A stretch of 64,000 bases of DNA from VFMC01 sp040398525 (GTDB lineage Bacteria > Actinomycetota > Acidimicrobiia > Acidimicrobiales > Ilumatobacteraceae): assembly GCA_040398525.1 (NCBI GenBank), contig JBBATY010000018.1:1-64000 (forward strand), in the 5' to 3' direction. Positions 59,388 through 64,000 of this stretch are shown one piece after another; the first letter of the stretch is position 1, and every line of letters starts with the position of its first letter. The position numbers and the translations under genes are program-made. The notes under the pieces are model-generated. The model was not told where the DNA came from and searched no databases. It was given only the letters and a program-made list of their open reading frames with translations.

Positions 59388-60341
59388 ATGGATCCGTCGC
59401 TGTCGACTCCCAAGCGGCGCTGGCAGCTGACCCCGATGCAGTACCGCCGGGTGTGCATCGTGGCGATGGCCCTGCTCTGCGTCATCGTGGTGTCGGGCGC
59501 CGCAGTGCGGCTCACCGGGTCTGGTCTCGGTTGCGAGGATTGGCCGAACTGCAACAACGAGCAGTTGATCGACGTCTCGTCCACGCACGCCGCCATCGAG
59601 CAGATCAACCGGCTGTTCACGGGACTGGTGGCGCTCGGTGTGATCCTCGCCGTGCTGGGCTCGCTCGTCCGGGTGCCGCGCCGGCGCGACCTCACGTGGT
59701 GGTCGATCGGTCTCGTCGTCGGTGTGATCGCCCAGGTCGTGCTCGGCGGCATCACGGTGCTCACCGACCTGCACCCGCTGTCGGTGCAAGGGCACTTCTT
59801 GCTGTCGATGGTGCTCGTCGCCAACGCGATGGTCCTCGTCCACCGCTCGGCCCAGCCCGACCTCCCTCGCCGCCCGGTCGTCGAGCTCGGCTTCCGGCGC
59901 CACGTCCATGTGTCGACGTTGCTCACCATCGCCGTCCTCGTGGCTGGCACGGTCGTCACCGGCGCTGGTCCGCATGCGGGTGACGAGAAGGCTCGGCGCT
60001 TCGACATCGCCATCTCGACCATCGCCCAGATCCACGGGGCGCTCGTGTGGCTGACCGTCGCGTCGATGGTGGCCCTTGCGTTCCGGCTGCGCCGGGCACC
60101 CGCCCAGCGAGCCGTGCTCGACGGACCGATCACGGCCTGGTTGGGCATCGGTCTCACCCAGGCGGGCATCGGGTACCTGCAGTACTTCAGCGGAGTGCCG
60201 GCCGTGCTGGTGGGCGTTCACATCGCCGGTGCGACCGCGCTGTGGTCGGTCACCGTGTGGATGCGCGAAGTGATGTGGGATGTCGACGAGCCGGCGACGG
60301 AGCCGCTCGCCGAGCCGCTCGCCGCAGCGACGATCAGCTGA
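59388..60341 (+). CDS. ctaA: Heme A synthase (CtaA/COX15 family)
   Basis: Integral membrane enzyme that oxidises the methyl group of heme O to make heme A for cytochrome c oxidase. The 317 residues give about eight helices in two four-helix repeats. The first repeat has SGAAVRLTGSGLGCEDWPNC with the conserved outer-loop Cys pair and THAAIEQINR with the heme His; later His lie in LSVQGHFLLSM, QIHGALVW and VGVHIAGA. The length is typical for actinobacterial CtaA. The ATG follows TACGCT by 7 nt. The 3' end overlaps a small convergent gene by 8 bp. No ctaB or oxidase subunit is nearby. Confidence 0.95.
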   Translation: MDPSLSTPKRRWQLTPMQYRRVCIVAMALLCVIVVSGAAVRLTGSGLGCEDWPNCNNEQLIDVSSTHAAIEQINRLFTGLVALGVILAVLGSLVRVPRRRDLTWWSIGLVVGVIAQVVLGGITVLTDLHPLSVQGHFLLSMVLVANAMVLVHRSAQPDLPRRPVVELGFRRHVHVSTLLTIAVLVAGTVVTGAGPHAGDEKARRFDIAISTIAQIHGALVWLTVASMVALAFRLRRAPAQRAVLDGPITAWLGIGLTQAGIGYLQYFSGVPAVLVGVHIAGATALWSVTVWMREVMWDVDEPATEPLAEPLAAATIS

Positions 60342-60525
60342 CGAGGTTGCGGACGAACGTGGCGCTCTTGTCGATCACGGTCGAGAAGAACGAGCCGACA
60401 CTGCCGACGAAGTCGCCGAAGCTCTGCGCGCTGCCCGACGGATCGCTCCAGAACGAGATCACGAGGAACATCACCACGATCGTGGCGAAGAGCTTCTTGA
60501 TGATGTCGAGGTGCAGCGTGTTCAT
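60334..60525 (-). CDS. Small single-pass membrane protein
   Basis: Unrecognised 63-residue protein, supported by a clear ribosome binding site GGAGGT (reverse strand, 60532-60537) 6 nt before the ATG. It has one hydrophobic helix (about 10-26, KLFATIVVMFLVISFW) followed by an amphipathic second half rich in Ser, Phe and Val (SFGDFVGSVGSFFSTVIDKSATFVRNLVS), which may lie on the membrane. A perfect 18-bp palindrome and a -10 TACAGT lie upstream. Function unknown. It could be a regulatory or stress membrane peptide. Confidence 0.72.
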   Translation of the reverse strand: MNTLHLDIIKKLFATIVVMFLVISFWSDPSGSAQSFGDFVGSVGSFFSTVIDKSATFVRNLVS

Positions 60526-60540
60526 GGGGGGACCTCCGGA

Positions 60541-60558
60541 CCGACCCGGCCGGGTCGG
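60541..60558. repeat. Perfect 18-bp palindrome upstream of the small membrane protein
   Basis: CCGACCCGG followed directly by CCGGGTCGG. It lies 16-33 nt before the ATG, between the ribosome binding site and the presumed transcription start, so it could be an operator or an RNA hairpin that affects translation. Confidence 0.6.
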
Positions 60559-60596
60559 GGAACGCCAACGGCCGGGGAGCTCTCCACCCGGAGGTG

Positions 60597-60602
60597 ACTG
60601 TA
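60597..60602 (-). promoter_or_regulatory. -10 hexamer of the small membrane protein gene
   Basis: TACAGT (reverse strand), with TTGGAT 18 bp further upstream as a possible -35. The leader would be about 65 nt. Confidence 0.45.
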
Positions 60603-60683
60603 GTGCAAGGAATGGTCAAGATCCAACACCCTGCGCGCGAACGCAACCGGTGGTGGCGTTCGGGGTGACGCCGTCGGCGTCGG

Positions 60684-61631
60684 TCAGACGTAGCGAGCGA
60701 GGTCGCTGATCGCTGAACGGAACTCGTCGATCGTCGAATGGATGATCTCGCGGACGGGTCGGATGCCGTCGATGCGGCCCGCGACCTGGCCCGTCAGGGC
60801 GATCGACGCCTCCATGTCGCCGCCGAAGTAGAGGTCCATCGCCGTGCCGAACTCGGCCATCGACACCTGCTCGTCGCGCTCGAGGCGCTCGGTGCGAGCG
60901 GTGCGCAGGGCGCGCAGGCCGGGACGGCCGAAGCGGTTGAGGAACACCGTGTCGGTCTCCGCCGCGTCGACGATCGCCTGCTTCCAATTGGCGTGCACCG
61001 GCGACTCCGCGGCGCTCACCATGCGGGTGCCCATCTGCACCCCTTCGGCGCCGAGGGCGAACGCGGCCGCCATCGAACGGCCGTCGGTGATCCCACCAGC
61101 GGCGATCACCGGCACATCGACGTGCGAGCACACCAGGGGGAGCAGCACCATCGAGGCGACGTCGCGGGGGTTCTTGAAGCCGCCACCCTCGCCGCCCTCC
61201 ACCACAAGCCCGTCGACCCCTGCGTCGACCGCCTTCAGCGCAGCGGCGAGCGTCGGCACGACGTGGAACACCGTCAGGCCCGCCGCCTTCAGCTGAGCGG
61301 TGTACTTCGTGGGGTCCCCGGCCGAGGTGGTGACGAACCGAACTCCCTGCTCGACCACGAAGTCGACGATGTGGGGGTCGCGGACGAACGCCTGGGCGAT
61401 GTTCACGCCGAACGGTCGATCGGTGAGCTCGCGCATCGCCTCGATCTCGCGGCGGACGTTGTCGAGCTCGCCCGACGAGGTCTCGATGATCCCGAGGCCT
61501 CCGGCGTCGCAGACGGCCGATGCCAGCTGCGAACGGGCAATCCACCCCATCGGGGCCTGCACGATCGGGTAGTCGACGCCGAGGAGATCGCTCACCCGGG
61601 TTCGGACTGGGGCTGGTCGCGTGTCGCTCAT
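60684..61631 (-). CDS. Nitronate monooxygenase-like FMN enzyme
   Basis: TIM-barrel FMN protein of the 2-nitropropane dioxygenase/FabK-like family, 315 residues. LGVDYPIVQAPMGWIARSQLASAV opens it, EGGEGGGFKNPRDV (about 146-159) is the family glycine-rich loop, VPVIAAGGITDGRSMAAAFALGAEGVQMGTRMV (about 178-210) binds FMN phosphate. It may oxidise nitronates or reduce enoyl substrates. The ATG at 61631 lies 7 nt behind TACCGT, which itself lies in the 14-bp gap behind the upstream phosphatase gene. Confidence 0.93.
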   Translation of the reverse strand: MSDTRPAPVRTRVSDLLGVDYPIVQAPMGWIARSQLASAVCDAGGLGIIETSSGELDNVRREIEAMRELTDRPFGVNIAQAFVRDPHIVDFVVEQGVRFVTTSAGDPTKYTAQLKAAGLTVFHVVPTLAAALKAVDAGVDGLVVEGGEGGGFKNPRDVASMVLLPLVCSHVDVPVIAAGGITDGRSMAAAFALGAEGVQMGTRMVSAAESPVHANWKQAIVDAAETDTVFLNRFGRPGLRALRTARTERLERDEQVSMAEFGTAMDLYFGGDMEASIALTGQVAGRIDGIRPVREIIHSTIDEFRSAISDLARYV

Positions 61632-61638
61632 GCGAGCG

Positions 61639-61644
61639 ACGGTA
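61639..61644 (-). promoter_or_regulatory. -10 hexamer of the nitronate monooxygenase-like gene
   Basis: TACCGT (reverse strand) ends 7 nt before the ATG at 61631, inside the short gap to the upstream gene. Confidence 0.6.
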
Positions 61645-61645
61645 C

Positions 61646-62341
61646 TCACCCGATGCTGCCGACCACGGGGTCGTAGAGGTGGTGGCAGTCGTTGACCGTC
61701 ACCACCGTGACCCCGCTGCTCGGGTGGAGTCGCACGAGGGTGACGCTCGTGTTCTCGACCGGGAACCACATGGTGCGGTGTACCCCGAGCAGGTGCGACA
61801 CGTAGGCATTGATCGCTCCACCGTGGGCGACGACGGCGATCCGCTCGCCGCGATGGCGCATGGAGAGTCGCTCGACGACTGCGGCGAACCGCTGCCGGAG
61901 GGAGTCGTCACCCTCGCCACCAGGAATTCCGTCCCAACGTCGGGTGAGGCTCCATGCCACCCACTCCGGATCACCGACCGCCGCACGCCGACGGAACTCA
62001 CCGTTGGCCCAGTCGCCGAGGCGGATCTCCTCCAGGTCGACGTGGGTCTCGACTGCCAGGCCGCGCCTCGCTGCGAGCGGCTCGGCGGTCTGGATCGCCC
62101 GAGCGAGGTGCGAGCTGTGCACCGCAGCGAGCGGCACCGCTGCCAGACGGAGGTCGAGCGCTGCGGCCTGCGTGATGCCGATCTCGTGCAGCCCTGGGTC
62201 GGCCGACTCGGGCGATCCGGGGACGACATCGGCAGAGCGGCCGTGGCGGATGAGGAGCACCTCGCAGCCGTCGGGCTCGAGCCCGGTGCGCAAGGTTGGT
62301 TGGGGAACGGTCTGGGTGCTGTCGAGAGGAGCGTCGGCCAC
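61646..62341 (-). CDS. Histidine phosphatase family protein (second)
   Basis: Phosphoglycerate-mutase-like phosphatase, 231 residues. Arg32-His33-Gly (LIRHGRSAD) is the phosphohistidine motif, SSHLARAIQTAEPLA the second Arg region, EEIRLGDWANGEF the Glu region and VVAHGGAINAYVSHLLG the second His. It is not a close copy of the other phosphatase in the window. GTG 62341 follows TACCTT by 6 nt; the longer frame upstream would include the promoter. It is divergent from livH. Confidence 0.92.
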   Translation of the reverse strand: MADAPLDSTQTVPQPTLRTGLEPDGCEVLLIRHGRSADVVPGSPESADPGLHEIGITQAAALDLRLAAVPLAAVHSSHLARAIQTAEPLAARRGLAVETHVDLEEIRLGDWANGEFRRRAAVGDPEWVAWSLTRRWDGIPGGEGDDSLRQRFAAVVERLSMRHRGERIAVVAHGGAINAYVSHLLGVHRTMWFPVENTSVTLVRLHPSSGVTVVTVNDCHHLYDPVVGSIG

Positions 62342-62347
62342 GTGGCG

Positions 62348-62353
62348 AAGGTA
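62348..62353 (-). promoter_or_regulatory. -10 hexamer of the second phosphatase gene
   Basis: TACCTT (reverse strand) ends 6 nt before the GTG at 62341. Confidence 0.55.
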
Positions 62354-62414
62354 GCCCGGCGAGCCGGAGGGGTTGGACCCGACACGCGGGCTTGAGCGTC
62401 GGCCCGCCGCCACC

Positions 62415-62420
62415 TAGAGT
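62415..62420 (+). promoter_or_regulatory. -10 hexamer of livH
   Basis: TAGAGT ends 9 nt before the ATG at 62430. Confidence 0.6.
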
Positions 62421-62429
62421 GCTCCGGCA

Positions 62430-63791
62430 ATGAGTGAGCGGGCTGGGGGCAGCATTTCGATGTCGGCGTACCCCGACGCGGCCGGACCGGTGCAGCGACG
62501 AGCCAGGCGGTTCGCGCAGCTGCTGGCCGGCTTGCTGGTCGTCACCCTCGGCCTGTTCGGCCTGTCGGCCACGTCGTCGGCCGACGAGTTCGGCATCCGC
62601 GTGCAGGTCAAAGAGCAGCGCCGCACGGATACCGGCAAGACCGACAACCAGCCGGTGCCTGGCGTCAGCGTCACGGTGCTCGACGCCTCTGGCGCCGAGG
62701 TCGGCACCGGGGTGACCGACGCCAAGGGTGCAGTGGTCATCCCTGTCCCGGCGAAGGCCGACTACACCATCCGGATCGATGAGTCGACCCTGCCGTCGGG
62801 CGCCGAGCTCGACGGGCCGGCCGAGCAGCAGGTCACCGGCGACTCGTTCACCGTCGCCACCAAGACCGTCAACTTCTTCATCGGCGAGAGCCAGCGCGAG
62901 GAGACCTCGGGTGTCGAGCGGGTGTCGCAGCGCATCGCCGACGGTGTGCGCCTCGGCCTGATCATCGCCATGTGCTCGGTCGGGCTGTCGCTCATCTTCG
63001 GCACCACCGGCCTCACCAACTTCGCCCACGGTGAGATGGTCACCTTCGGCGCCCTGGTGGCCTACTTCTTGAACTCGAGGGGCATGCACATCGTGATCGC
63101 TGCGCCGATCGCCGTGGCAGCCGGTGGTCTGCTCGGTCTCACTGCGGACCGGTTTGGTTTCTCGCGTTTTCGTGCGCGCGGTGTCGGGCTGATCTCGCAG
63201 ATGGTGATCACCCTCGGTCTGTCGATCGCGGCGAAGAACTTCTTCCTGTGGCGCTTCGGCGGCCGCGACAAGCCCTACCTGAACTACACCAACCAGGTCG
63301 GCGTGAAGATCGGCCCGATCGTCATCACACCGCGCGACCTGATCGTCACCATCCTCGCCCTCGTCGTGCTGGTCGCGGTGGCGCTGACCCTGCAGTACAC
63401 CCGCCTGGGCAAGGCAACCCGGGCCGTCAGCGACAATGCCGACCTGGCGTCGTCGACCGGCATCGACAGCGCCAAGATCATCCGCATCATCTGGATCACG
63501 GCCGGCGCCCTTGCTGCGCTCGGTGGCGTCTTCCGCGGCCTCGACGAGCAGGTCGCCTGGGACATGGGCACGTCGTTGCTGTTCCTCATGTTCGCGGGCA
63601 TCACCCTCGGCGGCCTCGGCAGCGCCTACGGGGCACTCGTCGGCGGGTTCGTCGTCGGGTTGCTCGTCGAGACCTCCACCCTGCTCGGTGTGCCGACCGA
63701 GTTGAAGGTCGTGCCCGCTCTCCTCATCCTGATCCTCATCCTCCTCGTCCGGCCCCAGGGCATCCTCGGACGATCTCAGCGAGTCGGTTAG
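62430..63791 (+). CDS. livH: Branched-chain amino-acid ABC permease LivH with extra N-terminal outer domain
   Basis: Membrane subunit of a Liv-type importer, 453 residues, about 150 more than usual. A signal-like helix (about 29-50, ending SATSSADE) is followed by a beta-sandwich-like domain (about 52-155) of the carboxypeptidase-regulatory/Ig kind (PGVSVTVLDASGAEVGTGVT, KGAVVIPVP, YTIRIDE). The normal LivH permease then begins near 165: GLSLIFGTTGLTNFAHGEMVTFGALVAYF, LGKATRAVSDNADLASSTGI (cytoplasmic EAA-type loop), GGLGSAYGALVGGFVVGLL and RPQGILGR. The extra part would sit outside the membrane and could touch the binding protein. livM follows; livF, livG and a binding protein are expected beyond the window. 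Confidence 0.92.
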   Translation: MSERAGGSISMSAYPDAAGPVQRRARRFAQLLAGLLVVTLGLFGLSATSSADEFGIRVQVKEQRRTDTGKTDNQPVPGVSVTVLDASGAEVGTGVTDAKGAVVIPVPAKADYTIRIDESTLPSGAELDGPAEQQVTGDSFTVATKTVNFFIGESQREETSGVERVSQRIADGVRLGLIIAMCSVGLSLIFGTTGLTNFAHGEMVTFGALVAYFLNSRGMHIVIAAPIAVAAGGLLGLTADRFGFSRFRARGVGLISQMVITLGLSIAAKNFFLWRFGGRDKPYLNYTNQVGVKIGPIVITPRDLIVTILALVVLVAVALTLQYTRLGKATRAVSDNADLASSTGIDSAKIIRIIWITAGALAALGGVFRGLDEQVAWDMGTSLLFLMFAGITLGGLGSAYGALVGGFVVGLLVETSTLLGVPTELKVVPALLILILILLVRPQGILGRSQRVG

Positions 63792-63800
63792 GCGGGCGAG

Positions 63801-64000
63801 ATGGACATTGGTAGCGTCCTCGAGGCAACGATCCTGCAGTTCATCGGCTTCAATGCCTGCTACTACGCGATCGCTGCAATCGGCCTGAACGTGCAGTTCG
63901 GCTATGCCGGGTTGCTCAACTTCGGCCAGGCAGCGTTCATGGCCGCCGGCGCCTATGGCGTCGGCCAGACCGCCATGGTGTTCGGCATCTCACTGTGGTG
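63801..64000 (+). CDS. livM: Branched-chain amino-acid ABC permease LivM, 3' truncated by window end
   Basis: Start of the partner permease. The visible 66 residues (MDIGSVLEATILQFIGFNAC, YYAIAAIGLNVQFGYAGLLNFGQAAFMAAGAYG) match LivM, with the typical GYAGLLNFGQAAF motif after the first helix. The ATG lies 9 bp after the livH stop, so both share one operon. The end is outside the window. Confidence 0.9.
   Translation, partial: MDIGSVLEATILQFIGFNACYYAIAAIGLNVQFGYAGLLNFGQAAFMAAGAYGVGQTAMVFGISLW

Overview
The window is one stretch of a high-GC (about 69-70 % by eye) actinobacterial chromosome. Gene content (SecG, F420-type luciferase-like oxidoreductase, stand-alone LigD polymerase domain, DUF2510 membrane proteins, actinobacterial CtaA, many acyl-CoA/SDR genes) and the very compact layout fit Acidimicrobiia (Ilumatobacter-like) best. 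That placement is an inference from gene style, not a measured phylogeny. Two 100-N runs show that it is a scaffolded short-read assembly. I see no insertion sequence, phage, CRISPR array, rRNA or origin.

Layout. 1-3.6 kb: end of an oligopeptide ABC ATPase, secG, tRNA-Leu(GAG), and a LuxR-type regulator split by a false gap. 3.8-8.3 kb: a KAS III-like synthase facing a fused Gfo/Idh-epimerase gene that is translationally coupled to a glycosyltransferase. 8.3-13.4 kb: an operon of SNF2 helicase, 96-residue protein (second false gap) and beta-CASP metallo-hydrolase. 13.4-19.2 kb: pirin, ECF sigma factor with a membrane partner, RF3 (prfC), membrane-anchored subtilase. 19.3-28.2 kb: LLM oxidoreductase, Rieske oxygenase, phytanoyl-CoA dioxygenase, LigD polymerase domain, BCCP-carboxyltransferase fusion, N-acylamino-acid racemase/OSBS-like enzyme with a GNAT, and a 2OG-Fe(II) oxygenase. 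28.2-38.1 kb: DUF72, class-III aminotransferase, TauE permease, sulfatase, MBL hydrolase, ProA-like protein, M1 peptidase lipoprotein, FAD oxidase. 38.1-43.7 kb: CPBP protease, panB-panC, P1 peptidase, hexapeptide acyltransferase, DoxX. 43.7-49.9 kb: a heterodimeric ABC exporter, then ThuA, alcohol dehydrogenase and an SDR. 50-59.3 kb: acyl-CoA synthetase, phosphatase, methyltransferase, a TetR-SnoaL regulator divergent from an SDR-PPOX-PPOX-SDR operon, and an AttH-like protein. 59.4-64 kb: ctaA, a tiny membrane protein, a nitronate monooxygenase-like enzyme, a phosphatase, and the livH-livM permease genes (livM runs off the end).

Two signals cut across the whole window. First, about half of the genes carry a TANNNT hexamer ending 6-9 nt before an ATG or GTG with no Shine-Dalgarno sequence, which is the signature of leaderless transcripts. 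I used it to choose many starts. Second, each N-run is flanked by an exact 55-bp direct duplication, and removing the N-run plus one copy (155 bp) restores one reading frame in both cases, so the gaps are assembly artefacts and nothing appears to be missing. No wholly new multi-gene system is obvious. The most interesting candidates are the helicase / small protein / beta-CASP operon, the LivH permease with an added extracytoplasmic domain, and several unusual fusions.
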